This document shows, in pieces, positions 37,041 through 45,924 of a stretch of DNA of 64,000 bases. The notes below the pieces were generated by a model. That model made no database searches. It was not told the DNA's origin and saw nothing but the letters and a program-made list of their open reading frames with translations. The position numbers and the translations under genes are program-made. Source of the DNA: Brucella pecoris (GTDB lineage: Bacteria; Pseudomonadota; Alphaproteobacteria; Rhizobiales; Rhizobiaceae). The stretch's first letter is position 1. The number at the start of each line of letters is the position of its first letter. The stretch lies in assembly GCF_006376675.1 (NCBI RefSeq), contig NZ_VEWK01000001.1:248001-312000 (forward strand). The letters run 5' to 3'.

Positions 37041-39299
37041 TTAGAAGCGGGAGGTCATGCCGACCCAGAGGCGGCGCCCCTCAACGACGTTGTTGAGTTC
37101 GTCGACGGTCGTCTTTTTATCGAAGATATTATAGACGGCTGCATTGAGGGTTACGTTTTCGCTGAAATCATACGAACCGCCGATGTCGAATGTCGCATAA
37201 GCCTTGTATTTGCGCGCAATAACGTCGCCCTTGTCATTGTAGGCATAGGGTTCACCTACGGTGCCAATGCGCAGTCCTGCGTTGATTTCCTCGCCATGGT
37301 AGTTCCCTGAAGCCCAGGCCTTCAGTCCCTCTACCGGGGTCATCCAGTCGGCGCGGATGCTTGCCATATGCTTCGGTGTACGAGCCAGCGGCAACCCGGC
37401 GTATTCACCGGTCTTTTGCTCGGAATCCGTATAGGTATAGCTGGCACGAATGTTGAGGGTGGAAGTAGCTTCCCATTCACCGGTCAGTTCCACGCCCTGC
37501 AAAACAGCTTCATCAATGTTGTAGCTGTAATAGAGAATATAGTTTGGATCCTGATCCCAGCGGCGCGGCTCACCGGTTACCGGATCGTACTGAATGTTGC
37601 TGGCGATCTTGTCGGTGAACTTTGTATAGAAATAGGTCGCACCCAGGCGAAGACCTTCCTGGTTGTCCCAAAGAGCGCTGGCTTCATAGCTGGTGCTCTT
37701 TTCGGGTTGCAAATTAGGATCGCCAATAATCACACCGCAAGTGCCGTTCGGGCCATAGGTACAATTTCCGCCGCCGGTCGTGTAAGCATAGCCGGGCGCA
37801 ATCGTCCGGATTTCAGGAGCACGGAAGCCTGTTGAAATACCCCCTTTAAGGGTTAGCTGTTCCGTCGCATGCCAAACGGCATATCCGCGTGGACTCCAAT
37901 GTGATCCGTAAATCTCATGGTGGTCCATACGCAGACCGCCGGTCAAACCAAAATCTGGTGTTAGCCACCACTCGTCTTCGGCGAAGAGTGCCCACTGCTT
38001 GATGCCGAACTCTTCATCGAGCCCGGTGCGGCGGCCTGGATTCTGATCGGTCAGAACCGAATCCATGAATTGACCACCTGTTACGAGGGTATGATTGCCG
38101 TAGAGTTCGAAAGGCGTGGTGAATTTTCCGTCGAGTATGGAGTTGCGAATATGCGGCGAGCGCATTGCCTCAGCAAAGCTGCCGTTTTTCTTGTCCCATG
38201 AGAAACTGCTGCGTCGGGCCGTTTCCTGCATGAAGGAGAACTCTGAGGTCGTCGGCCCCCAGCGGCCAGTGTGACTGATCGACCAATGATCCCGGTCATT
38301 GTAGTTATAAGTATCGACTGGTGCAGTTCCTCGCGTGGGAACCGGATCGATATTGTTGCCGACAGTTGAATCACGGCGAAGGCGTGTCTTGCCGAGTTCG
38401 AGCATGATGTCGTGATCTTCATTCGGGGTGATCGTGACGCGCCCGGTGATGTCAATATCCTTCTGCTCTGGCGTTCCGTTGATGATTTTATCTTCCTGAC
38501 GCTTCAGTCCGCGACCCCAGACCTGCACGCCGACGAGGTTCGGGACGAGTGGGCCTGTGATATAGTATGACCCTTGAAGCGAATTACCGAATTTTGAGTG
38601 TTGCTGCGCCGTACCGTCTACTGTGAACGAGCCGCTCCACGTGTCAGAGACTTTTTTGGTGATGATATTGATGACGCCGCCCATCGCGTCCGATCCGTAG
38701 AGCGAAGACATTGGGCCACGAATAACTTCAATACGTTCAATCGCGTTTGCCGGCGGCAGGAAGCTCTGTTCAAAACCCGAGTTTCCATTGGTACGTGCAT
38801 CACGCGTGCTCTGGCGCTTTCCGTCGACGAGCAGAAGAGTATAAGAACCGGGGAGGCCGCGAATGAATATGTCGCGCTCGGCAGCCGAACCAGTGACAGC
38901 TACACCCTGCACATCTTTCAATGCGTCGGTCAGATCGCGATAAGCGCCCTTTTCCAACTCTTCACCGGGAACGACGGTGATGCTTGCTGGAGCATCGGTG
39001 ATGTTCTGCTCGAACCCTGTCGCCGTGACGACGATCTGGTTGAGCTTGACGGCACCGTCAGCGGTTGTTTCGATGCCCGCTTCTGTCGCAGATGACTTTT
39101 TCTTCTTGGCACCAGCTTCGTCTGAAGTTGCTTCTTCTGCAGTGTTGGCTACCGTTTGCGCAATGGCAGTCGTTTCGCTCAGAAGTAGTGCTGTGGAAAG
39201 GCAGGTCCCTGCAAGGATCGCCCGATAAATGAGCGATTTGCTGGCCAAACGCCTGTCTTGTGTACCGTTGGCCCACAATCCCCGAAACAAGCTGGTCAT
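37041..39299 (-). CDS. TonB-dependent catecholate siderophore receptor (FepA/IrgA-like)
   Basis: A 752-residue outer-membrane protein with signal peptide ending near residue 48 (IAQ). A Lys/Ser-rich linker is followed by the TonB-box region NQIVVTATGF and plug domain (ITDAPASITVVPGEEL; RIEVIRGPMSSLYGSDAMGGVINIIT), then a 22-strand barrel ending in the required aromatic Phe. The plug segments fit FepA/IrgA/VctA rather than FhuA or heme receptors. GTG at 39308 is in frame, but ATG at 39299 is the better start. It is first of the leftward set with esterase and FatB-type transporter, and a TGA-N9-TCA iron box lies 55 bp upstream. Confidence 0.92.
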   Translation of the reverse strand: MTSLFRGLWANGTQDRRLASKSLIYRAILAGTCLSTALLLSETTAIAQTVANTAEEATSDEAGAKKKKSSATEAGIETTADGAVKLNQIVVTATGFEQNITDAPASITVVPGEELEKGAYRDLTDALKDVQGVAVTGSAAERDIFIRGLPGSYTLLLVDGKRQSTRDARTNGNSGFEQSFLPPANAIERIEVIRGPMSSLYGSDAMGGVINIITKKVSDTWSGSFTVDGTAQQHSKFGNSLQGSYYITGPLVPNLVGVQVWGRGLKRQEDKIINGTPEQKDIDITGRVTITPNEDHDIMLELGKTRLRRDSTVGNNIDPVPTRGTAPVDTYNYNDRDHWSISHTGRWGPTTSEFSFMQETARRSSFSWDKKNGSFAEAMRSPHIRNSILDGKFTTPFELYGNHTLVTGGQFMDSVLTDQNPGRRTGLDEEFGIKQWALFAEDEWWLTPDFGLTGGLRMDHHEIYGSHWSPRGYAVWHATEQLTLKGGISTGFRAPEIRTIAPGYAYTTGGGNCTYGPNGTCGVIIGDPNLQPEKSTSYEASALWDNQEGLRLGATYFYTKFTDKIASNIQYDPVTGEPRRWDQDPNYILYYSYNIDEAVLQGVELTGEWEATSTLNIRASYTYTDSEQKTGEYAGLPLARTPKHMASIRADWMTPVEGLKAWASGNYHGEEINAGLRIGTVGEPYAYNDKGDVIARKYKAYATFDIGGSYDFSENVTLNAAVYNIFDKKTTVDELNNVVEGRRLWVGMTSRF

Positions 39300-39353
39300 T
39301 TTCGTCACCGTTTAAAGTTGAGTTTTCAAGTCTCCTTATGTATGGCAACAAGG

Positions 39354-39368
39354 TGACGTCAATCGTCA
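39354..39368. promoter_or_regulatory. Candidate IRO (RirA-type) iron box in the receptor / HTH-TrpD2 divergent promoter
   Basis: TGACGTCAATCGTCA fits TGA-N9-TCA. A weaker copy (TGA-N9-TCT) lies at 39319-39333, closer to the receptor. Both lie in the 123-bp region shared with the divergent HTH-TrpD2 gene, so that gene may be iron-regulated too. Confidence 0.5.
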
Positions 39369-39422
39369 TGTTTTATAAGCATTCCAAATTTCAAAAACCG
39401 CAAACGAACGGGCGATAGAGTG

Positions 39423-40898
39423 ATGTCGGGCAAGCAAGCGAAAACCCAGCAACAAACGGAGAAAGGTGAGAATGAAAGTCTTCGTTTGGGGCAATTGCGC
39501 CTGCTGATCGCGCTTGATGCACTTCTTGTGGAAGGCAGTGTTGGCGGTGCTGCCAAGCAGATGGGATTGAGCATTGCAGCCATGAGCCGGTTGCTTGGTC
39601 AGATTCGCGAGAAGTTCAATGATCCCATTCTGGTTCGTTCTGGCCGAAACATGGTTGCAACCCCAAAAGCAGAGGCGTTGCGTGGACGGCTGCGGCGGTT
39701 GGCGAGCGAAGCTGAAACGCTATTGAGTTTGGATCTTACTGAATTGCCGAAATCGAACTGCACTGGGCATCACGGGTGGAAACGAAGCGCCATTATAGCA
39801 CCGCCGCCGCTTGGTATCCGCAAGGTTGTCGAGCTCGAAAATCATCCAACACCGGAACAGCTTGCCGCACAGTTCGCGAATATTCAGGGCGAGAACGACC
39901 CGGTCAGGAGACTTGCAAAATATATTGCAGTGATAGGGCGAAAGGTCGGGCACACCCGTCCGCTCGAAATGTCCGAAGCCGAAGACGCATTCACGATGAT
40001 TTTTACAGGCAATGCCGATCCGATGCAGATCAGTGCATTGCTCCGGCTTATTCATTATCGCGGAGAAACCGCTCCCGAACTTGCTGGCATGGTGCGTGCG
40101 GCGAGACGAATTTATTCGTTCGACCCGGGATTGAATATACCGGCCCTGGATTGGCCAGCCTATCTGTCGCCCAATTCCATGCAGTCACCCTGGTTCATGC
40201 TTTCGGCCCTGTTGGTCGCCCGGGCCGGCTATCCGGTCGCCATGCATGGCAACTGCGGTATAGGTGAAATCTCGGGCAAACTTGAGATAGCGGCTGAAGC
40301 TATCAATCTGCCGATTGCAACGTCCCATTCCTTGGCTGAAAGTGCTTTGAGAGCGCATGGTATCTGTTTCATGCCGATGGCCGGCTTTGCGCCTCAGATT
40401 CACGCGCTGATGGCGCTTTACCCTTTATTCGAGTCACGTTCATCGATGAACAGCCTTGTTCATCTTCTCAATCCGATGAGTCTCAAGGCATCATTTCTGG
40501 GTGTTACTCAACCTACATATCGTGAATTGCATCGCGATGCGGGTGCGCTTCTTGGTATATCGTCGATCTCCGTAGTTTCAACCAGTCGTGATGTTGCCGA
40601 GCTGGTTCCGCACCGAACGCATACGATCCACAGGCTTCTCGCCGGCCGTGAAACGGATTTGTTGCTCCCAATTCTTTCCAGAGAGAGCAGTGACAAGCAT
40701 TCAAACTTCAGTTCATTCGAATATTGGTATGGTGTCTGGTCCGGTGCGGCCGTGGACAAACGTGCAGAAAATACGATCGTCGCGACGGCAGCCATGGCGA
40801 TGATGACGGTGGCGTCTGCGGATAATGAAAGCTATGCGCAGTTCTTTGAGAAAGCGGAAGAGCTCTGGCGCAATCGTCACGGTCGGGCGGCGGTGTGA
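39423..40898 (+). CDS. LysR-type HTH fused to TrpD2/YbiB-like glycosyltransferase-fold protein
   Basis: A 491-residue protein in one uninterrupted frame. Residues ~20-105 are a LysR-type winged helix (LGQLRLLIALDALLVEGSV, AAKQMGLSIAAMSRLLGQI, DPILVRSGRNMVATPKA). From ~135 on it resembles YbiB/TrpD2, with LEMSEAEDAFTMIFTGNADP, ALDWPAYLSPNSMQSPWFML and YPVAMHGNCG; the GTGGD-type substrate loop of true anthranilate phosphoribosyltransferases is not evident. Characterised YbiB binds nucleic acid and is SOS-linked, so a DNA-binding role is plausible and the HTH reinforces it. The usual LysR effector domain is absent. It is divergent from the iron receptor. Start ATG 39423 lacks a strong site. Confidence 0.8.
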   Translation: MSGKQAKTQQQTEKGENESLRLGQLRLLIALDALLVEGSVGGAAKQMGLSIAAMSRLLGQIREKFNDPILVRSGRNMVATPKAEALRGRLRRLASEAETLLSLDLTELPKSNCTGHHGWKRSAIIAPPPLGIRKVVELENHPTPEQLAAQFANIQGENDPVRRLAKYIAVIGRKVGHTRPLEMSEAEDAFTMIFTGNADPMQISALLRLIHYRGETAPELAGMVRAARRIYSFDPGLNIPALDWPAYLSPNSMQSPWFMLSALLVARAGYPVAMHGNCGIGEISGKLEIAAEAINLPIATSHSLAESALRAHGICFMPMAGFAPQIHALMALYPLFESRSSMNSLVHLLNPMSLKASFLGVTQPTYRELHRDAGALLGISSISVVSTSRDVAELVPHRTHTIHRLLAGRETDLLLPILSRESSDKHSNFSSFEYWYGVWSGAAVDKRAENTIVATAAMAMMTVASADNESYAQFFEKAEELWRNRHGRAAV

Positions 40899-41062
40899 AT
40901 CAGAGGTGATTGCGATTGCGGAATGTAAAACTGTTTACGATCTGCAAAATTTGAAAAAAGCTTTCTCACGCTCGCTCGACGATGGCAAGTCTATGCTTTG
41001 TCTACTAATTTTATAGGCTTTATCTTTCTCCCCGTAAATTCGATTGAAAGAGGGGAGCACCG

Positions 41063-42238
41063 GTGGCTAATCCGATATTCGGCGCGGCGGGAACGTCGAT
41101 TTTCGAGGCGATGTCGCGGCTTGCTGTCGAGCGTGGAGCCATCAATCTGGGGCAGGGGTTCCCAGAAGGCTTTGAACCTTCTGAACTTCTTGAAGCGGCT
41201 GCTCGTGCTCTTCGTGAAACCTCGCAACAATATCCACCCATGATGGGCCTGCCGGTTCTTCGTCAGGCTGTCGCAGAAAACGCCAGACGGTTTCTCGGTC
41301 TCGACGTTGACTGGGAAAAAGAGGTTCTGGTGACCTCCGGAGCGACCGAAGCTCTCGCCGATACGTTTCTGGCACATCTGGATACGGGCGACGAGGCCAT
41401 CCTGTTCGAGCCGGTTTACGATGCGTATTCAACGCTTATCCAGCGCGCTGGCGGGAAAGTGGTGCCGGTGCGGTTGAGGCCACCTCATTGGGAACTACCG
41501 CGTGAGGAGCTGGTAAACGCGATTTCTCCCCGCACCAAACTCATTGTCGTCAATACGCCGATGAACCCAATTGGCAAGATATTCGATCTGGATGAATTGG
41601 ACTTTCTCGCTGAACTCGCGGTCAAGCATGATCTCGTGATCGTTTCGGATGAGGTATACGAACATCTCGTCTTCGATGGTCGCCCGTTTCATTCTATGTT
41701 CGGTGTTGAGAAAGTCCGCGACCGTGTCGTGCGAATTGGCTCTGCTGGAAAGAGCTTTTCATTGACAGGATGGAAGGTCGGCTATGTGACAGCTTCCGCG
41801 AAGCTTCTAGCACCGATTGCTCGCGCTCATCAGTATGTCACTTTCACCACGCCGCTGGCGTTGCAGTCGGCGATTGCCGTTGGGCTTTCGTTACCTGATA
41901 ACTACTTCGCCGACCTTAGGGCAACGCTGGCATCGCGGCGGGATTTGCTGGTTGGAGGGCTGAAATCCGCCGGGTTTGAAGTCGCCAGTGCGCCAGCCAC
42001 CTATTTCGCCGTGGCCCACATACGGCAGCTTGACCACGGCGACGATGATCTCGATTTTTGCCGACGGCTGACACATGAAGCAGGTGTAACTCCTGTCCCG
42101 GTCTCATCTTTTTACGGTGCGCGTGATGTACGCAGCCATGTGCGTTTCTGTTTCGCCAAACGTGAAGAAACGCTGCGCGACGCCGTTTCACTACTGGCCA
42201 AGTGGAACAACAAACGGAATTGGCGTGCTGCGTCTTAG
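41063..42238 (+). CDS. PLP-dependent class I/II aminotransferase
   Basis: A 391-residue fold-type I enzyme. The Schiff-base lysine is K230 in SAGKSFSLTGWKVGY, and VSDEVYE holds the Asp (D196) that contacts the PLP nitrogen. NLGQGFPEG and VTSGATEALADTFL fit the YbdL/methionine-aminotransferase and kynurenine-aminotransferase group more than aspartate enzymes. The start is GTG at 41063, 8 bp after an AGAGGGG stretch. Located 32 bp before the metQ remnant, it is likely cotranscribed with the metNI transporter, which favours a sulfur amino acid substrate such as methionine or its keto acid. Confidence 0.85.
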   Translation: MANPIFGAAGTSIFEAMSRLAVERGAINLGQGFPEGFEPSELLEAAARALRETSQQYPPMMGLPVLRQAVAENARRFLGLDVDWEKEVLVTSGATEALADTFLAHLDTGDEAILFEPVYDAYSTLIQRAGGKVVPVRLRPPHWELPREELVNAISPRTKLIVVNTPMNPIGKIFDLDELDFLAELAVKHDLVIVSDEVYEHLVFDGRPFHSMFGVEKVRDRVVRIGSAGKSFSLTGWKVGYVTASAKLLAPIARAHQYVTFTTPLALQSAIAVGLSLPDNYFADLRATLASRRDLLVGGLKSAGFEVASAPATYFAVAHIRQLDHGDDDLDFCRRLTHEAGVTPVPVSSFYGARDVRSHVRFCFAKREETLRDAVSLLAKWNNKRNWRAAS

Positions 42239-42270
42239 GCGTCTTTCGATATCACTACAGGGAAATCAGT

Positions 42271-43064
42271 ATGCATTCAGTTTCATTCTTGCGCAGTGCT
42301 GTTTCAGCAGCCCTCCTTTCCGTATTCGCAGCTTCCCCTTCATTAGCGGAAAAAATCCGTTTTGGCGTGACGTCCGGGCCGCATGCAGAGATCGCCGAGG
42401 CGCTTGCACCTGTCGCCAAAACAAAAGGGCTTGATATCGAGATTGTTGAGTTTTCCGATGGTGCGCTGATTGATCCAGCCACGAATGACGGCGACCTGGA
42501 TGCCAATGGCTTTCAGCATACGCCTTATTTCGATCAACCAAAGATCGAGGTCTCAACCTCGTTGCCGTTGGTGGGCGCACTGTGTTGCTACCGATGGCTG
42601 GTTACTCACGCAAGTACAAATCTCTTGCTGAACTGCCCGAGGGTGCGCAAATTTCAATCCCCAACGATCCCAGTAATGCGGGTCGCGCCTTGAAGCTTCT
42701 CGAAGCAGGCGGCATTATCAAGCTGACGCCGGGTGTGACTTTCAACGCAACTGAACTCGATATCGTAGATAATCCGAAGAAGGTCAAAATCATTCCGATG
42801 GAAACAGCCCAGCTTCCGCGGTCGCTGGAAGATGTGGATTTTTCCGTCATTACTTCACATTTCGCGCTGAGTGCCGGGCTGGTTCCGACCCGTGATGCGA
42901 TCCTGATCGAAGACCAGTTATCCGATTATTTCTGCCTGCTTGCCGTCGCGGAAAAGAACAAGGATGCACCCTGGGTCAAGACGCTGGTCGAAGCCTATAA
43001 GTCTCCTGACGTCAAAGCCTTCATCGAGAAGAAATTCGATGGCAACATTATAGCGGGTTGGTGA
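42271..43064 (+). pseudogene. metQ: MetQ-family (NlpA) substrate-binding protein, frameshifted
   Basis: The first part (from ATG 42271) has a signal peptide and the MetQ start IRFGVTSGPHAEIAEALAP, ending with NGFQHTPYFDQ. The rest of MetQ continues in another frame: read without frame change, TKDRGLNLVAVGGRTVLLPM leads to AGYSRKYKSLAELPEGAQI and on to SVITSHFALSAG, ending at 43064. The switch lies at about 42530-42545 and fits loss of one base (or gain of two). No stop occurs between the two frames before 42690, so the natural product would end as a 141-residue protein with an aberrant tail. The lipoprotein Cys seen in many MetQ proteins is not present; the leader is Sec-type. Sequencing error cannot be excluded. 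Confidence 0.85.
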
Positions 43065-43065
43065 G

Positions 43066-44199
43066 ATGAATCTGTTCGTGCGCAGCGAATCTGTGTCGAA
43101 AGCAGTACCGGACGAAACGGGTCCGGTTCCGCCAATTATCGAAATATGCTCGCTGACAAAGATCTATGATGAGACCGCTGGTCCGGTGATTGATGACGTC
43201 TCGCTCAAAATCACGAGAGGAACCATTCACGGCATCATTGGTCGTTCAGGTGCCGGAAAAAGTACGCTCGTGCGCTGCCTCAATGGCCTTGTGCGTCCAA
43301 ACAGCGGAGAGGTCTTTGTCTCGGGACGTGAGATCACAACGCTGCGTCAAGACGAATTACGACGGGTTCGTCGTGAAGTATCAATGATATTTCAGCATTT
43401 TAGTCTGCTGTCTTCACGAACTGCTTTTGGCAACATAGCACTGCCACTGGAGCTCGCAGGCGTTGATCGCAGCACTATAAGAACCCGAGTGAACGATCTA
43501 CTGGATCTGGTGGGCCTCAAGGAAAAGGCTGATGCTTATCCATCAGAATTATCAGGTGGCCAGAAACAACGCGTGGGTATCGCAAGAGCATTGGCCCTGG
43601 AGCCGAGCGTCTTGTTGTCGGATGAGGCGACATCGGCGCTTGATCCGGAAACCACGGAGCAAATTCTTTCGCTATTGAAGGATATCAATCGGCGGCTGGG
43701 GCTGACGATTGTACTCATTACGCATGAAATGGATGTCGTGCGCCAGATCGCAGACCATGTGACGGTTCTTGATGGCGGCAAGGTTGTTGAAAGCGGGGGG
43801 ACCTTCGACGTCTTCGCCTTTCCGCGGTCCGCTATCGCCCGGTCGTTTTTGGCAAGTATCGTTGCCCACGATTTGCCGTCGGAAGTATCGCAGCGGCTGC
43901 TTCGGGAACCGATTGCTGGGTCAGACCCCGTTCTCCGCATCATTTTCTCCGGCGAAGCCGCGCACGCACCGGTTGTTGCAACGTTGGTACAGCGCTTTGG
44001 TATCAATCCGAACATACTGCATGGACGCATAGACTATATTGCTGGGCAACCTTTGGGCATCATGACACTCGTTGCTGAGGGGGCTCCGGCCAATCTTGCG
44101 GACGTCCTCAGCTATCTTTCTTCACTTAATCTTCATGGAGAGGTCATCGGTCATGTTGTCCGATCTGTTTCCACCGGCGCTCGTTGGGCTGTTGCTTGA
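43066..44199 (+). CDS. metN: Methionine ABC transporter ATP-binding protein MetN
   Basis: A 377-residue ATPase. Walker A is GRSGAGKST near residue 61, signature LSGGQKQRVGIARALALEP, Walker B VLLSDEATSALDPET, and H-loop LITHEMDVVRQ. The C-terminal ~90 residues form a NIL domain, the ligand-sensing domain that gives MetN its transinhibition by methionine; it includes RIIFSGEAAHAPVVATLVQRFG (core GEAAHAPVVATLV) and later VIGHV. It starts one base after the metQ stop. Its final 47 bp overlap the metI start. Confidence 0.93.
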   Translation: MNLFVRSESVSKAVPDETGPVPPIIEICSLTKIYDETAGPVIDDVSLKITRGTIHGIIGRSGAGKSTLVRCLNGLVRPNSGEVFVSGREITTLRQDELRRVRREVSMIFQHFSLLSSRTAFGNIALPLELAGVDRSTIRTRVNDLLDLVGLKEKADAYPSELSGGQKQRVGIARALALEPSVLLSDEATSALDPETTEQILSLLKDINRRLGLTIVLITHEMDVVRQIADHVTVLDGGKVVESGGTFDVFAFPRSAIARSFLASIVAHDLPSEVSQRLLREPIAGSDPVLRIIFSGEAAHAPVVATLVQRFGINPNILHGRIDYIAGQPLGIMTLVAEGAPANLADVLSYLSSLNLHGEVIGHVVRSVSTGARWAVA

Positions 44200-44845
44200 A
44201 GCGCTGAAGCAGACGACCACTATGGTGGCTGCATCTGCCATCCTGTCCACATTGATAGGTCTGCCGCTGGGTGTTGCGCTGGTCGTGACCAGCCCGGGCC
44301 AGTTTCTTGAGAGACCGGTCTTCAATCGCGTGGCGGGGACCGTTGTCAATCTGGTTCGATCCACACCATTCATCATTCTGATGGTGGCGATCATTCCATT
44401 GACGCGGCTGATCGCCGGAACCACCGTTGGCACCTATGCGGCCATAGTTCCGCTAACAGCGGCAATCACCCCACTCTATGCACGACTCGCCGAAACAGCG
44501 ATGCGTGAAGTGGACCAAAGCTTGGTCGAGGCTGCCGAAAGCATGGGCGCATCGCCAATTCAGATCATTTTCAAAGTGCTTTTGCCTGAGGCACTCCCCG
44601 GTATCATCGCCGGGCAAACGGTTACTCTTGTCAGCCTTGTCGGGTATTCGGCGATGGCTGGAACCGTTGGCGGCGGCGGTCTGGGTGATCTGGGAATTCG
44701 CTTCGGTTATCAGCGATTCATGCCGGAAGTCATGGTTGCTGTCGTCATCATTCTGGTTGCTATCGTGCAGTCCATCCAGATCACGGGCGACTATGCCGCT
44801 CGTCTCGTCAATCACCGCGTGGCACGCAGCCGTCGCTCGCGCTGA
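44153..44845 (+). CDS. metI: Methionine ABC transporter permease MetI
   Basis: A 230-residue membrane protein with five helices. The EAA loop is LVEAAESMGASPIQIIFKVLLPEA near residue 125 (core EAAESMGASPIQIIF), and VGYSAMAGTVGGGGLGDLGIRFGYQRF is the conserved C-terminal MetI segment. ATG at 44153 lies after GGAGAGG and inside the end of metN; a longer start at 44072 would add a non-homologous tail. MetI dimerises and works with MetN; its usual partner MetQ is broken in this sequence. Confidence 0.93.
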   Translation: MLSDLFPPALVGLLLEALKQTTTMVAASAILSTLIGLPLGVALVVTSPGQFLERPVFNRVAGTVVNLVRSTPFIILMVAIIPLTRLIAGTTVGTYAAIVPLTAAITPLYARLAETAMREVDQSLVEAAESMGASPIQIIFKVLLPEALPGIIAGQTVTLVSLVGYSAMAGTVGGGGLGDLGIRFGYQRFMPEVMVAVVIILVAIVQSIQITGDYAARLVNHRVARSRRSR

Positions 44846-44865
44846 GAGTTTTTCAGGAGGTTTCA

Positions 44866-45924
44866 ATGACTATACACACCACCCCAATCAATCTGCCTTT
44901 GCTCGACTTGTCGCGTTTCAATGGAACTGCCGAAGAGCGTAGCAATTTTATTGAAGAGTTACGCCGCACGCTTCATGACCATGGCTTTTTCTATCTTACA
45001 GGGCATGGTGTCGACCCAAAGCTCGTGGAAGATGTGGTTGCGACGGCAAAGAAGTTTTTCGCACTTCCAGCGGAAGAAAAACTCAAGATAGAAATGGTAA
45101 AATCGTCGCATTTTCGCGGCTATAACCGTGCTGGGTTTGAACGTACGCGCGGTCAGCAGGATTGGCGCGAGCAGCTTGATATCAACACTGAATCGGAACC
45201 GGCTGCGATCGGTGCCGATAGCCCGGCATGGAAGCGTCTGATTGGTCCAAACCAATGGCCGGAAGCATTGCCCGAACTCAAGCCGTTGCTGCTCGCCTAT
45301 CAGGCCGAAGTAACGCGCGTCGGTATCGATATTCTGAAAGCAATCGCTGCCTCTCTTGGGCAACCGGAAGATTTTTTCGCCCAGATCTACGAGCCGCATC
45401 CATCCCAGCTATTGAAGATTATCCGGTACCCGGGGCGTGATGTAGCGGAAAGTGAGCAGGGAGTGGGAGCCCACAAGGACGGCGGTTTCGTCACCGTGCT
45501 GCTGCAAGATGTCGTCCCCGGTCTGCGCGTCCAGCAGGAAGATGGCGAGTGGATTGACGCACCTCCGGTTCCCGGCACGTTTGTCGTCAATACGGGGGAA
45601 CTGCTCGAGCTTGCCACCAATGGATTTGTGCGTGCGGATGTGCATGGTGTCGTCGCTCCCCCGGCTGGCGTGGAACGCTTCTCTGTCGCCTTCTTTCTTG
45701 GTGCCCGATACGATGCAACGATCCCGGTGATAGACTTACCGGATGAGTTGAAGACCAAGGAACGCGGCGTAACTGTTGATGCGCTGAACCCGATCTTCCG
45801 TGAAGTCGGTGCAAACAATCTCAAAAGTCGCCTCCGGTCGCATCCGGATGTTGCACGCGCCCATCATGCGGATTTGCTAACGCCTGAGCAACTGGCAGAG
45901 CGGTTACCAGGATCGGCGTATTGA
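44866..45924 (+). CDS. 2-oxoglutarate/Fe(II)-dependent oxygenase (isopenicillin N synthase-like)
   Basis: A 352-residue cytoplasmic enzyme. The iron facial triad is H203, D205 and H260 (GAHKDGG ... DVHGVV), and the 2-oxoglutarate-binding R-x-S is R271-F-S273. The N-terminal non-haem dioxygenase region GFFYLTGHGVD is intact. AGGAGG lies 6 bp before the ATG. Twenty bp downstream of metI, it is probably part of the same transcript, so it may oxidise an imported sulfur compound or amino acid. The substrate is unknown; members of this family range from ethylene-forming enzyme to oxidases of amino acid derivatives. Confidence 0.85.
   Translation: MTIHTTPINLPLLDLSRFNGTAEERSNFIEELRRTLHDHGFFYLTGHGVDPKLVEDVVATAKKFFALPAEEKLKIEMVKSSHFRGYNRAGFERTRGQQDWREQLDINTESEPAAIGADSPAWKRLIGPNQWPEALPELKPLLLAYQAEVTRVGIDILKAIAASLGQPEDFFAQIYEPHPSQLLKIIRYPGRDVAESEQGVGAHKDGGFVTVLLQDVVPGLRVQQEDGEWIDAPPVPGTFVVNTGELLELATNGFVRADVHGVVAPPAGVERFSVAFFLGARYDATIPVIDLPDELKTKERGVTVDALNPIFREVGANNLKSRLRSHPDVARAHHADLLTPEQLAERLPGSAY

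Noticed and set aside
40899..41062. SAM-type riboswitch upstream of the methionine-linked operon
   Set aside because: I looked for SAM-II-like boxes before the aminotransferase and metQ genes and saw no matching conserved blocks.
42530..42545. Programmed ribosomal frameshift in metQ
   Set aside because: No slippery heptamer, stem-loop or internal Shine-Dalgarno is visible, and MetQ proteins are not known to use frameshifting; mutation or sequencing error is simpler.
42202..42693. First half of metQ as an intact small gene
   Set aside because: Its C-terminal third stops resembling MetQ, while the continuation of MetQ is found in another frame immediately downstream, so it is one broken gene.
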